A stretch of 54,031 bases of DNA. Source: Stenotrophomonas koreensis (GTDB taxonomy: Bacteria; Pseudomonadota; Gammaproteobacteria; Xanthomonadales; Xanthomonadaceae). Positions 8,664 to 17,127 of the stretch are shown here, piece by piece. The stretch covers positions 1 to 54,031 of the forward strand of contig NZ_LDJH01000024.1 of the NCBI RefSeq assembly GCF_001431525.1, read 5' to 3'. Position 1 is the first letter of the stretch. Every line of letters begins with the position of its first letter. The translations under genes and the position numbers were made by a program. The notes beneath the pieces were generated by a model. That model did no database searches. It was not told the origin of the DNA and saw only the letters and a program-made list of their open reading frames with translations.

Positions 8664-10353
8664 CTGGATGGCACTGGATAGCCTGCTGACTTGTCCGCAG
8701 GCTGGCCGTCCGGTCGGGCTGGGCGCGCACGGCATGGTCGACCATGCCGCACTGCAGGCGCGCAGCTGTGCCTGGCAGGCAGCCTTTGCCGCCCGGCCAG
8801 GCAGGGACTGGGCGCTGTACGTCGAGGACACACTGGAATTTGCGGCCGCGCTGTACGGCGCCTGGCATGCCGGCAAACGGGTGGTGTTATGCGCTGACAA
8901 CCTGCCCGGGACGCTGCAGCAGGTGGCTGCTTACGTGGATGGCCATGCCGGTGACCTGCCGTCGGGAGTCTCCGGGCTGGCGTGTGGGGCGGTGACCACG
9001 GCGGCACCGCAGGCACGCGATGTGCTTGACGAGCGCAGCTGCGAACTGGTGGTGTTCACTTCCGGCAGCACAGGCCAGCCGGCGGCGATCGTCAAACGGC
9101 TGGACCAGCTCGCACGCGAAGTGGAAGCACTGCAGCAGGCATTTGCTGGCCTGGTCGAAGGGGCACAGGTCCACGGCACGGTCTCGCACCAGCACATCTA
9201 CGGGCTGCTGTTCCGCGTCCTGTGGCCGTTGGCCAGTGGCCGGCCGATCCTGCCGCGGCGTTTTTTCCATGAGGACCTGGTGGCCGGGCTGGCCCAAGGC
9301 CCGAGCATCCTGGTCGCCACGCCGGCCCATCTGAAGCGGTTGCCCGGCCAGCTGTCCTGGCAGAGCGTGCATGGCCAGGTGCGTGCGGTGTTTTCCTCCG
9401 GTGGGCCGTTGTCGGCCGAGGCCGCCGCGCTGGCGACCCGGCTGCTGGCGGTGCCACCGATCGAAGTGTTTGGCAGCAGTGAAACCGGTGGAATTGCCTG
9501 GCGGCAGAGTGGCGATGCCCAGGGGGCCTGGAGGCCCTTGCCCGGGGTGCAGTGGCGGCTCGATCAGGACTGTCTGTCGGTAAATTCGGCGCATCTGGCC
9601 GAGCCGGGCTGGTGGGCCACCCAGGATCGCGCGCGTGCCCTGGCCGATGGTAGTTTCCAGCTGCTTGGCCGGGCCGATCGTATCGTCAAGATTGAAGAAC
9701 GCCGGGTTTCACTGGATGCACTGGAGCGCGGGCTGTGCCTGGCACCGGGTGTGGCCGAGGCCCGGGTGCTGGTGCTGCCCGGTGCCCGTGAGCAGCTGGC
9801 CGCAGCGGTGGTGCCGGTCGATCCGACCCTGCTGGATGCACCTGCCGAACAGCGCCGGGCGTTCCAGCAGTCACTGAACACGCATCTGGCCAGTCACCAC
9901 GATGCGGTTACCCGGCCGCGCCGCTGGCGGCTGTGCGCGGCGCTGCCGCTCAATGCCCAGGGCAAGGTCACCCAGGCGGCATTGCAGGCGCTGTTCCAGC
10001 CCTTGCTGCCCGAACCACAGTGGCTGCAGCGTGGGCCGGAGCAGGCCCGGCTGCAACTGGTGCTGGATCCGGCATTGAAGGTGTTTGAAGGTCATTTTCC
10101 CCAGGCCGCCATCCTGCCCGGGGTGGCGCAGCTGGATTGGGCCATCCATTTCGCGCGGCAGTGTTTTGCGCTGCCGGCGCATTTCCAGCGTATGGAAACG
10201 GTGAAGTTCCAGCATGTCGCCCGCCCGGGGGATGTGCTGGATCTGGCCCTGGAGTTGAGCGTCGGTCCAGCCCATGGCGTGCTGACCTTTCGCTACACCT
10301 CTGCGGCCGGGGTGCATGCCAGTGGACGGGTAGTGTTTGCCGATGCCGCTTGA
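8656..10353 (+). CDS. Fused aryl-acid AMP ligase and FabZ-like dehydratase (ApeH-ApeI)
   Basis: One 565-residue protein with two enzymes. Residues about 1-445 are an acyl-adenylating ligase: P-loop VFTSGSTGQP near residue 133, FGSSETGGIAW, and the C-terminal lysine motif LNAQGKVTQ near residue 435. It should activate hydroxybenzoate or a cinnamate and load a carrier protein. Residues about 455-565 are a hotdog 3-hydroxyacyl dehydratase with FEGHFPQAAILPGVAQLDW, containing the catalytic His. In enterobacterial loci these are two genes, apeH and apeI. The start ATG (MADWMALD) overlaps the membrane protein stop by 8 bases. Confidence 0.9.
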   Translation: MADWMALDSLLTCPQAGRPVGLGAHGMVDHAALQARSCAWQAAFAARPGRDWALYVEDTLEFAAALYGAWHAGKRVVLCADNLPGTLQQVAAYVDGHAGDLPSGVSGLACGAVTTAAPQARDVLDERSCELVVFTSGSTGQPAAIVKRLDQLAREVEALQQAFAGLVEGAQVHGTVSHQHIYGLLFRVLWPLASGRPILPRRFFHEDLVAGLAQGPSILVATPAHLKRLPGQLSWQSVHGQVRAVFSSGGPLSAEAAALATRLLAVPPIEVFGSSETGGIAWRQSGDAQGAWRPLPGVQWRLDQDCLSVNSAHLAEPGWWATQDRARALADGSFQLLGRADRIVKIEERRVSLDALERGLCLAPGVAEARVLVLPGAREQLAAAVVPVDPTLLDAPAEQRRAFQQSLNTHLASHHDAVTRPRRWRLCAALPLNAQGKVTQAALQALFQPLLPEPQWLQRGPEQARLQLVLDPALKVFEGHFPQAAILPGVAQLDWAIHFARQCFALPAHFQRMETVKFQHVARPGDVLDLALELSVGPAHGVLTFRYTSAAGVHASGRVVFADAA

Positions 10354-11116
10354 AGCTGCTACCGCCGCCGTCGACCACCGCCTGCTGGTGGTGATACCGG
10401 TCTACGACCACGAGCAGGCCATCGCCAAGGTGGTGGCGGGCGTGCAACAGGCCGCGGTGCCCTGCCTGCTGGTGGACGATGGCAGCCGCGTCTCCTGTGC
10501 CCGGGTGCTGCAGCAGCTGTCCCAGCAGCCGCAGGTGGGTCTGTTGCGGCTGGAGCACAACCAGGGCAAGGGTGGTGCAATGCTGGCCGGGTTTGCCCAT
10601 GCGGCGGCCCTGGGCTACAGCCATGTGCTGCAGATCGATGCTGATGGCCAGCACGACACCGCTGATATTCCCGCCTTCATTGCCGCCTCGCAACAGCAGC
10701 CGGACGCCGTCATCTGCGGCATCCCGGCCTATGACCAGAGCGTGCCCAAGGCGCGGCTGTACGGCCGTTACGCCACCCACGTCTGGGTTTGGATCAACAC
10801 CCTGTCGCTGCACCTGCGCGATTCGATGTGCGGCTTCCGGGTCTACCCGCTGGCACCGCTGCAGCAGCTGGTCGCCAGCGAACGGCTTGGGCGGCGGATG
10901 GACTTTGATACCGAAGTGCTGGTGCGGCTGTACTGGCGGCAGGTACCGGTGGAACACCGGCTCACGCGGGTGACCTATCCCGTTGACGGGGTGTCTCATT
11001 TTGATGTCTGGCGCGACAACCTGCGCATCAGTGCCATGCATGCCCGGCTGTTCCTGGGCATGCTGTGCCGACTGCCGCGTCTGCTCTGGCAACGCCGGCC
11101 CGGACGGCCGCGATGA
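10343..11116 (+). CDS. Family 2 glycosyltransferase (ApeJ type)
   Basis: A 257-residue GT-A glycosyltransferase with LLVVIPVYDHEQAI, the nucleotide-binding LLVDDGS and HNQGKGGAM. The metal-binding D-A-D lies in QIDADGQHD. A later block, DSMCGFRVYP and MDFDTEVLVRLYW, resembles polyprenyl-phosphate sugar transferases. It probably adds a sugar or similar group to the polyene head; donor and acceptor are not known. It overlaps both neighbours (11 bases and an ATGA). Confidence 0.89.
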   Translation: MPLEAATAAVDHRLLVVIPVYDHEQAIAKVVAGVQQAAVPCLLVDDGSRVSCARVLQQLSQQPQVGLLRLEHNQGKGGAMLAGFAHAAALGYSHVLQIDADGQHDTADIPAFIAASQQQPDAVICGIPAYDQSVPKARLYGRYATHVWVWINTLSLHLRDSMCGFRVYPLAPLQQLVASERLGRRMDFDTEVLVRLYWRQVPVEHRLTRVTYPVDGVSHFDVWRDNLRISAMHARLFLGMLCRLPRLLWQRRPGRPR

Positions 11117-12060
11117 ATGCACCTGCCGCACCGCACTGGGCCCAGCTCGGTGAGTCCACCTCGGTGGCAGGGATCACCCTGCTGTGCTGGGTGTACCGCT
11201 GGTTCGGGCGCTGGCCGTTCCGCTTGTGTGTCGGTCCGGTGGTGCTGTGCCAGTGGCTGTTCAACCGGGTCGGACGCCGCGCCTCGCTGCAGTACCTGCA
11301 GCGGCTGCAGGCCCATACCGGCGTGCTCGGCCGTGCGCCGCACGCGGGCGACAGCCTGCGGCATTTCTTCTGGTTTGCCGAAACCCTGCTTGACAAGATC
11401 CTGGGCCTGGGTGGCCGCTATCCGGCAGCGGCGGTACAGCTGCAACGTGACCTGGTACTGGAGAAGATTGCCCGCCGCGAGGGCGGGGTGCTGCTGACCG
11501 CGCACATCGGCTGTCTGGAGCTGTGCCAGACCCTGGCCGAGCAGGTGCCGGGGTTCCAGATCACTGTCCTGGTGCACACCGCCCATGCCGAGCGCTTCAA
11601 CCAGCTGTTGCGCCGGATGGGGCCACTGGCCTCGGTCGAGCTTGTCCAGGTCAGTGAGGTAGGACCTGCCACGGCGATGGTGCTGGGCCAGCGGGTGGCT
11701 GCCGGCGGCTTTGTCGCCATCGTCGGTGACCGCATCCCGGTGAGCGGGGGGCGTGTAGCCAGGGCCGAGTTCCTCGGCCACCACGCCGCCTTCCCGGTGG
11801 GTGGCTATGTGCTCGCCGCGGCCCTGGGCTGCCCGGTCTACACCATGTCCTGCCTGCACGAAGGTGCCGGCTACCGCGTGCGTTTTGAACATTTCAGCGA
11901 CCGCATCGTGTTGCCGCGTGGCACACGTGAGCAGGCGCTGGCTGCGCAGGCGCAACGTTTTGCGTACTGGCTGGAACAGCAGGTCACCCAGTCCCCGTTG
12001 GACTGGTTCAACTTTTTCCCTTTCTGGGACCAGGACCCCGATGCACACCGAGCTGACTAA
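11113..12060 (+). CDS. LpxL/HtrB-type lipid acyltransferase (ApeK type)
   Basis: A 315-residue lauroyl/myristoyl-acyltransferase-family protein. It has an N-terminal membrane anchor (about residues 15-45), the catalytic H-x4-E as AHIGCLE, and later blocks VAIVGDRIPV and FPVGGYVLAAALGCPVY. The family transfers acyl chains to lipid A. In this locus the likely job is joining acyl or polyene chains to the lipid anchor, by inference. The ATG overlaps the glycosyltransferase stop (ATGA). The gene runs 20 bases into the ammonia-lyase gene. Confidence 0.89.
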   Translation: MNAPAAPHWAQLGESTSVAGITLLCWVYRWFGRWPFRLCVGPVVLCQWLFNRVGRRASLQYLQRLQAHTGVLGRAPHAGDSLRHFFWFAETLLDKILGLGGRYPAAAVQLQRDLVLEKIARREGGVLLTAHIGCLELCQTLAEQVPGFQITVLVHTAHAERFNQLLRRMGPLASVELVQVSEVGPATAMVLGQRVAAGGFVAIVGDRIPVSGGRVARAEFLGHHAAFPVGGYVLAAALGCPVYTMSCLHEGAGYRVRFEHFSDRIVLPRGTREQALAAQAQRFAYWLEQQVTQSPLDWFNFFPFWDQDPDAHRAD

Positions 12061-13591
12061 CCCCTGCCATTTTGGCCAGACTGCGCTGACGATCGAAGAC
12101 GTGGTGGATCTGGCACACCGCCGCAGGCAAGCCATGCTGTCCCCGGATCCGGCGTTTTCCCGCCGGATCCAGGCCGGTGCCGATTTTGTCGATGAGCTGC
12201 TCCGGCGCGAGGGGGTGATCTACGGGGTGACGACCGGCTACGGCGATTCGTGCGTGGTGAACATTCCGCCGTCCCTGGTGGTCGAACTGCCGCACCACCT
12301 GTTTACCTACCACGGCTGCGGCCTGGGCCGTTATCTGGATCCGGTGGAGACCCGATCGGTGCTGGCCGCGCGCCTGGCCTCGCTGGTGTGTGGCATGTCC
12401 GGGGTCAGCTGGGCCTTGCTGCAGGGCCTGGAAGCGCTGTTGCAGCATGACATCCTGCCGATGATCCCGGCCGAGGGTTCGGTCGGCGCCAGTGGCGACC
12501 TGACTCCGCTGTCGTACGTGGCGGCGGTGCTGTGCGGGCAGCGCGAGGTGTTCTACCAGCAGCGCGTCCAGCCTGCCGCCGAGGCGCTTGCCAGCGCCGG
12601 CATCCGCCCGCTGCGGCTGCGCCCCAAGGAGGGCCTGGCGATCATGAACGGCACCGCGGTGATGACCGGGCTGGCCTGCCTGGCCTGGAGCCGTGCCGAT
12701 TACCTGTCGCGGCTGGCGACCCGGCTGACCGCGATCAACGTGCTGGCCAGCGATGGCAATGCCCATCACTTTGATGCCGCGCTGTTTGCCGCCAAGCCCC
12801 ACCCGGGACAGACGCGCATTGCCACGCGCCTGCGCCAGGACCTGGACAGTGCGCAGCCGCCGCTCAACCCTGACCGCCTGCAGGACCGCTATTCGCTGCG
12901 TTGTGCCCCGCACGTGATCGGCGTGCTTGAAGATGCGCTGCCGTTCCTGCGCCAGCTGATCCAGACCGAGCTCAACAGTGCCAATGACAACCCGCTGGTG
13001 GACGTGGAGGGCGGACGCATCCTGCATGGCGGCCATTTCTATGGTGGGCATATCGCCTTGGCGATGGATACGCTGAAGAACACCGTGGCCAACCTGGCCG
13101 ACCTGCTGGACCGGCAGTTGGCATTGCTGGTGGATGCCCGTTTCAACCATGGCCTGCCCTCGAACCTGTCCGCCGCGCAGGGCGAGCGGGCGCCGATCAA
13201 TCATGGTCTGAAGGCGCTGCAGATCAGTGTGTCGGCATGGACCGCCGAGGCCCTGAAGCAGACCATGCCGGCTTCGGTGTTTTCCCGTTCCACCGAATGC
13301 CACAACCAGGACAAGGTGAGCATGGGCACGATCGCCGCGCGCGACTGCCTGCGCGTGATCGAACTGACCGAGCAGGTGGTGGCGGCGATGCTGATTGCCG
13401 CCCGCCAGGGCCTGGCGCTGCGTCAGCGCGTTGGCCTGCGCGCCGAGCTGCAGCCGGAGCTGGCGCAGATGTATGCCGATCTGTGCCAGCGCATTGCCCT
13501 GGTCGAGGAAGACCGGGCACTGGATGGCCAGCTGCGCAGCCTGCTGGTCGATATCCGCAACCAGCAGTGGGAACTGTATGGACAGCAATGA
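12041..13591 (+). CDS. Aromatic amino acid ammonia-lyase (HAL/TAL family)
   Basis: A 516-residue MIO-dependent lyase that would release ammonia from an aromatic amino acid to give a cinnamate-type acid. The self-processing Ala-Ser-Gly triad is at residues 150-152 in SVGASGDLTPL. Other signatures are YGVTTGYG (catalytic Tyr loop), REGLAIMNGT-like KEGLAIMNGTAVMTG, YSLRCAPHVIG and NSANDNPLVD. The substrate-selectivity segment reads FTYHGCGLG, so Tyr-His occupies the place that is Ser-His in HutH and His-Leu in Rhodobacter TAL, by my alignment from memory. No histidine-utilisation genes are nearby, so a role in supplying an aryl starter is likelier than histidine breakdown. Confidence 0.88.
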   Translation: MHTELTNPCHFGQTALTIEDVVDLAHRRRQAMLSPDPAFSRRIQAGADFVDELLRREGVIYGVTTGYGDSCVVNIPPSLVVELPHHLFTYHGCGLGRYLDPVETRSVLAARLASLVCGMSGVSWALLQGLEALLQHDILPMIPAEGSVGASGDLTPLSYVAAVLCGQREVFYQQRVQPAAEALASAGIRPLRLRPKEGLAIMNGTAVMTGLACLAWSRADYLSRLATRLTAINVLASDGNAHHFDAALFAAKPHPGQTRIATRLRQDLDSAQPPLNPDRLQDRYSLRCAPHVIGVLEDALPFLRQLIQTELNSANDNPLVDVEGGRILHGGHFYGGHIALAMDTLKNTVANLADLLDRQLALLVDARFNHGLPSNLSAAQGERAPINHGLKALQISVSAWTAEALKQTMPASVFSRSTECHNQDKVSMGTIAARDCLRVIELTEQVVAAMLIAARQGLALRQRVGLRAELQPELAQMYADLCQRIALVEEDRALDGQLRSLLVDIRNQQWELYGQQ

Positions 13592-13997
13592 ACTGAGCAT
13601 CGAGGTGGAGCTGTCGCCACAGTTCCACGACTGTGACCCGATGCAGGTGGTATGGCACGGCAACTACTTCAAGTACCTGGAAGTGGCCCGCTGCGCGCTG
13701 CTGCAGCGGCATGACTACGACTACCCGCAGATGCAGCAGTCCGGCTATCTGTGGCCGGTGGTCGATGCACGGGTCAAGTACATCCGGCCGCTGCTGTACC
13801 AGCAGCGCCTGCGCGTGCGCGCCAGCATCGTGGAGTGGGAGAACCGGCTCAAGATCGATTACCAGATCCTGGATGCGGCCACTGGCCAGCGCCTGACCCG
13901 GGCCTGGACCATCCAGGTGGCGGTGGATGCGGCCAGCCACGAGCTGCAGTACGTCTGTCCGCCGGTGTTGTGGCAACGGCTGGGGGTGTCGCGATGA
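13578..13997 (+). CDS. 4HBT-family acyl-CoA/ACP thioesterase (ApeL type)
   Basis: A 139-residue hotdog thioesterase of the 4-hydroxybenzoyl-CoA/YbgC type. The active-site helix motif HDCDPMQVVWHGNYFKYLE carries the catalytic Asp. It could release or proofread polyene or aryl intermediates on the carrier proteins. The start MDSNELSIE overlaps the lyase end by 14 bases, and the stop overlaps the next ATG. Confidence 0.91.
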   Translation: MDSNELSIEVELSPQFHDCDPMQVVWHGNYFKYLEVARCALLQRHDYDYPQMQQSGYLWPVVDARVKYIRPLLYQQRLRVRASIVEWENRLKIDYQILDAATGQRLTRAWTIQVAVDAASHELQYVCPPVLWQRLGVSR

Positions 13998-14635
13998 AAT
14001 CCATGCTGCGCTGGCAGGCACTGGCCGTGCTGCTGCTGTGTGCCTGGCTGCTGCCGGTGGTGGCCGTGGCGGCGGATCCGGCGCCCACGCTGGATGCGAT
14101 CACCGCGCGGCTGGCCAACCCGGTGGTACTGCGTGGGCAGTTCGAGCAATCCAAAACGGTGGTGGGTTTCCGCAACCCGCTGCGTTCGGAAGGCCGCTTC
14201 GTGGTCGCACGCGATCGCGGGGTGATCTGGCAGACCGACAAGCCATTTGCCTCCGAGCTGGTGGTCACAGCGGCCCAGATCCGCAGCCGCCAGCCCGATG
14301 GCAGCGTCCGGGTCGAGGTTGATGCCAGCCAGCAGCCGGCCATGCGTTCGGTCAATACGGTGCTGTTTGCACTGATCAGCGGTGACCTGCAGTCATTGCA
14401 GCGGTTGTTCCAGGTCACGCCGCTGACCATGGACGAGGAGGGCTGGCAGCTGCGCCTGACCCCGCGTTCGCGGATGCTGGCGCGCGCCTTCAGCAGCCTG
14501 ACCCTGCACGGCGACCGGCATGTGCGGGTGGTGGAGATCGTCGAGGCCGGCGGTGACCGCACCCGGATCCAGTTCCGCCAGCTCAGCGAGCTGCCGGCGG
14601 CGTTGCGTGACGACGAGGCTGCCCGGTTTGACTGA
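13994..14635 (+). CDS. LolA-like outer-membrane carrier protein (ApeM type)
   Basis: A 213-residue periplasmic protein. A signal peptide (about residues 1-27, hydrophobic core LAVLLLCAWLLPVVAVAA) is followed by a LolA-like fold: LANPVVLRGQFEQSKTVVGF, then LRSEGRFVVARDRGVIWQT. Such proteins ferry lipidated cargo across the periplasm, and here the likely cargo is the polyene lipid. The ATG overlaps the thioesterase stop (ATGA). The exporter gene follows 7 bases after the stop. Confidence 0.88.
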   Translation: MKSMLRWQALAVLLLCAWLLPVVAVAADPAPTLDAITARLANPVVLRGQFEQSKTVVGFRNPLRSEGRFVVARDRGVIWQTDKPFASELVVTAAQIRSRQPDGSVRVEVDASQQPAMRSVNTVLFALISGDLQSLQRLFQVTPLTMDEEGWQLRLTPRSRMLARAFSSLTLHGDRHVRVVEIVEAGGDRTRIQFRQLSELPAALRDDEAARFD

Positions 14636-14642
14636 GCTGTCG

Positions 14643-16979
14643 ATGCCACCGATGCGGCGTTGGCGTTGGCTCTGGGGTGTACTGGCCTGGCTGTGGCTGG
14701 CCTGTCTGTTGGCACTGGGCTACAGCCAGTGGCGGATCTGGCAGGTACAGACGCCGGTGGATACCGACATCCTGGCGCTGCTGCCGCAGGCGGCCGAGGA
14801 CCGCCTGCTCGCCGATGTGACCCGGCGCATTGCCGATGCCAATGCCCGCCAGGTGGTGGTGCTGCTGGGCAGCGCCGATCCAGCGCAGGTGACCGCTGCG
14901 GCCAGTGCCTTTGCCGGCCAGCTGGCTGCTGATGCCGAGGCCGGGCTGTTGCAGCCGCAGGCCAGCGCAGAGGGCTGGTTCGAGGCGGCACGCAGCCACT
15001 ATGCACCCTACCGCGACCGCCTGCTCACCGATGCCCAGCGCAGCGAGCTGGAGCAGGCCGATCCGCAGCAGCTGGCGATGCAGGCGCTGGAGCGTTTGTA
15101 CGGGCCGATGGGCGGGCTGCGCCTGACCGACTGGCAAGCCGATCCGCTCGGTTTGTGGCCGGCCTGGTGGCAGCAGCGGGCCGCGGGTGCCGGTATCGCC
15201 AGCAGCGAGGATGGCCTGCTGCAGGCCGATGGCCGGTTCTGGTCGGTGCTGCAGTTCCAGACCACCGACTCGGCCTTCAAGCTGGATGGTGAAGACCGCC
15301 TGGCCAGCCTGCTCGCGCGTGCCGGCCAGGCGGCCCACGCGCAGGCGGCCGACCTGGAACTGCTCCAGGCCGGGGTGCCGTTGCATGCCGAAGCGGCGGC
15401 GGTGCAGGCCAACAACGAAATCAACACCATCGGCTGGGGCTCATTGGCCGCCGTGCTGTTGCTGGTCTGGCTGGCCTTCGGTTCGCTGCGGCCGATCCTG
15501 CTGGTGGCCAGCTCCCTGCTGGTCGGCTGTGCGGTGGCGTTGGCGGTCACGGTGCTGGTGTTTGGCAAGATCCACGTGTTGACCCTGGTGTTCGGTGCCT
15601 CGCTGGTCGGCGTGGCCGAGGATTACGGTATCCACTGGTTTGCCTCGCGCCAGGCCCAGCCGGGGCAGTCGCGCTGGTCGTTGCTGCGGCAATTGCTGCC
15701 CGGGCTGTGGCTGGCCCTGGTGACCAGTGCGTTGGCCTACCTGGCGCTGGCGCTGGCGCCGTTCCCGGGCCTGCGGCAGATGGCCCTGTTCTCGGTGGTC
15801 GGGCTGAGCGCGGCATTCATCACCGTGATCGTCTGGTTCCCGTGGATTGATCGTGCGCAGCTGCGCGGCACCGGTTTCGCACGCTGGCTGGGCAGCAGCC
15901 TGGACCGGGTGCCGCGCCTGCCCAGCCGCCGGGCGGTGCTGCTGTTCTGCGTGCTGGTGGCGCTGGTGGCTGGCCCCGGGATGTTGCGCCTGCAGGCCGA
16001 CGACAACCTGCGCAGCCTGCAGTCATCGCCGCCGCAGCTGGTGGCCGACCAGCGGCGGATCAGCCAGCTGCTGGCCCTGCCGAGCCCGGCGCAGTTCTAC
16101 CTGGTGCAAGGCGACAGCACGGCACAGGTGCTGGAGCGCGAGCAGGCCCTGACCCGGCGGCTGCGCCAGCTGGCAGGGCAGGCGCGCATCGGAAGCTACC
16201 GGGCGGTGAGTGACTGGGTGCCCTCGCCGGCGCGGCAGCAGGCCGATGCAGCCTTGACCGCGCGGGTCGAAACCCAGGTGCTGGCGGCGGTATCGGCCGT
16301 GGCCGGTGAATCCCTGCAACGGCCAGGCTTTGCCAGTGATGCCCTGCAGCTGGAGGCAGTGCTGGCCACCCCGGTGGCGCAGCCGTTTGCCGCGTTGTGG
16401 CTGGGCCGCGTTGGCGCTGCCTACAGCAGTGTGGTGATGGTCGATGACGGTGGCCATCCGGATGCCCTGACGCAGCTGGAACAGGCGGCCGCTGGCCTGG
16501 CTGGTGTGCGCTGGATCGATCGCACCGCCGATTTTTCCGCGCTGCTGGCCCACTACCGCCAGCTGATGACGTGGTTGCTGCTGGTCGGTGCCGGCCTGGT
16601 GTTTGCGGTGCTGGGCTGGCGTTACCGTGGCCAGGCCTGGCGCGTATTTGCGCCGACCGCGCTGGCGGTGCTGCTGACCATTGGCCTGCTTGGCTGGCTG
16701 GGCCAGCCGCTGCAGCTGTTCAATGTGCTGGCGTTGATGCTGCTGATGGGCATGGGCATCGATTACGGCATTTTCCTGGTCGAGCATAACGGCGACCACA
16801 GCGCCTGGTTGGCGGTATGCGTCGGGGCCGCCAGTACCTGGCTGTCATTTGGCCTGCTCGGCCTGTCGGCGACGCCGGCACTGTCCGCCTTCGGCCTGAC
16901 CCTGCTGCTGGGAATTGCCTTGGTGTGGATCATCTCGCCGCTGTTCCGGCCCGCGCCGGTGGAGGCCGGGCATGGCTGA
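14643..16979 (+). CDS. MMPL/RND-superfamily exporter (ApeN type)
   Basis: A 778-residue inner-membrane exporter with the two-fold RND layout. Membrane segment 1 is at about residues 8-25, followed by a large periplasmic domain. A cluster of membrane helices spans about residues 260-420, then come a second periplasmic domain and a second helix cluster at about residues 640-770. Family motifs include GVAEDYGIHWF and LLMGMGIDYGIFLVEHN, carrying the Asp-Tyr-Gly-Ile signatures of MmpL-type pumps. It probably moves the lipidated polyene across or out of the inner membrane. ATG at 14643 is taken; TTG at 14628, overlapping the LolA-like stop, is an alternative. Confidence 0.88.
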   Translation: MPPMRRWRWLWGVLAWLWLACLLALGYSQWRIWQVQTPVDTDILALLPQAAEDRLLADVTRRIADANARQVVVLLGSADPAQVTAAASAFAGQLAADAEAGLLQPQASAEGWFEAARSHYAPYRDRLLTDAQRSELEQADPQQLAMQALERLYGPMGGLRLTDWQADPLGLWPAWWQQRAAGAGIASSEDGLLQADGRFWSVLQFQTTDSAFKLDGEDRLASLLARAGQAAHAQAADLELLQAGVPLHAEAAAVQANNEINTIGWGSLAAVLLLVWLAFGSLRPILLVASSLLVGCAVALAVTVLVFGKIHVLTLVFGASLVGVAEDYGIHWFASRQAQPGQSRWSLLRQLLPGLWLALVTSALAYLALALAPFPGLRQMALFSVVGLSAAFITVIVWFPWIDRAQLRGTGFARWLGSSLDRVPRLPSRRAVLLFCVLVALVAGPGMLRLQADDNLRSLQSSPPQLVADQRRISQLLALPSPAQFYLVQGDSTAQVLEREQALTRRLRQLAGQARIGSYRAVSDWVPSPARQQADAALTARVETQVLAAVSAVAGESLQRPGFASDALQLEAVLATPVAQPFAALWLGRVGAAYSSVVMVDDGGHPDALTQLEQAAAGLAGVRWIDRTADFSALLAHYRQLMTWLLLVGAGLVFAVLGWRYRGQAWRVFAPTALAVLLTIGLLGWLGQPLQLFNVLALMLLMGMGIDYGIFLVEHNGDHSAWLAVCVGAASTWLSFGLLGLSATPALSAFGLTLLLGIALVWIISPLFRPAPVEAGHG

Positions 16980-17127
16980 GGCATTGCCCCATCCGCCGGG
17001 CACCGGCGTGATTTGCTCCCCTTGCTGTCCCGTCATCGGCCTGCGGTGCAGGCCCATGACATTGGTTGTCCCTCACGTTTCATCCGTGCTCGTTCCAGCA
17101 ACTGACCTTTGGTAAGCAGAAGACACC
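16980..17127 (+). promoter_or_regulatory. Only sizeable gap inside the pigment operon
   Basis: 148 bases separate exporter and halogenase-like genes, whereas almost every other junction in the run overlaps. A 47-codon frame from 16972 exists but has no family resemblance. No strong promoter boxes or hairpin are obvious. AGAAGA upstream of 17128 may serve as a ribosome site. It may hold an internal promoter or mark where the halogenase gene was inserted. Confidence 0.35.

Noticed and set aside
12008..13663. A 550-codon minus-strand frame opposite the ammonia-lyase
   Set aside because: No domain, His/Gln-rich and no ribosome site. The lyase frame has the MIO triad.
16972..17115. A 47-codon frame in the gap before the halogenase gene
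   Set aside because: No ribosome site distinct from the exporter end, no family, and a product rich in Pro, Cys and Val with no hydrophobic or repeat pattern.
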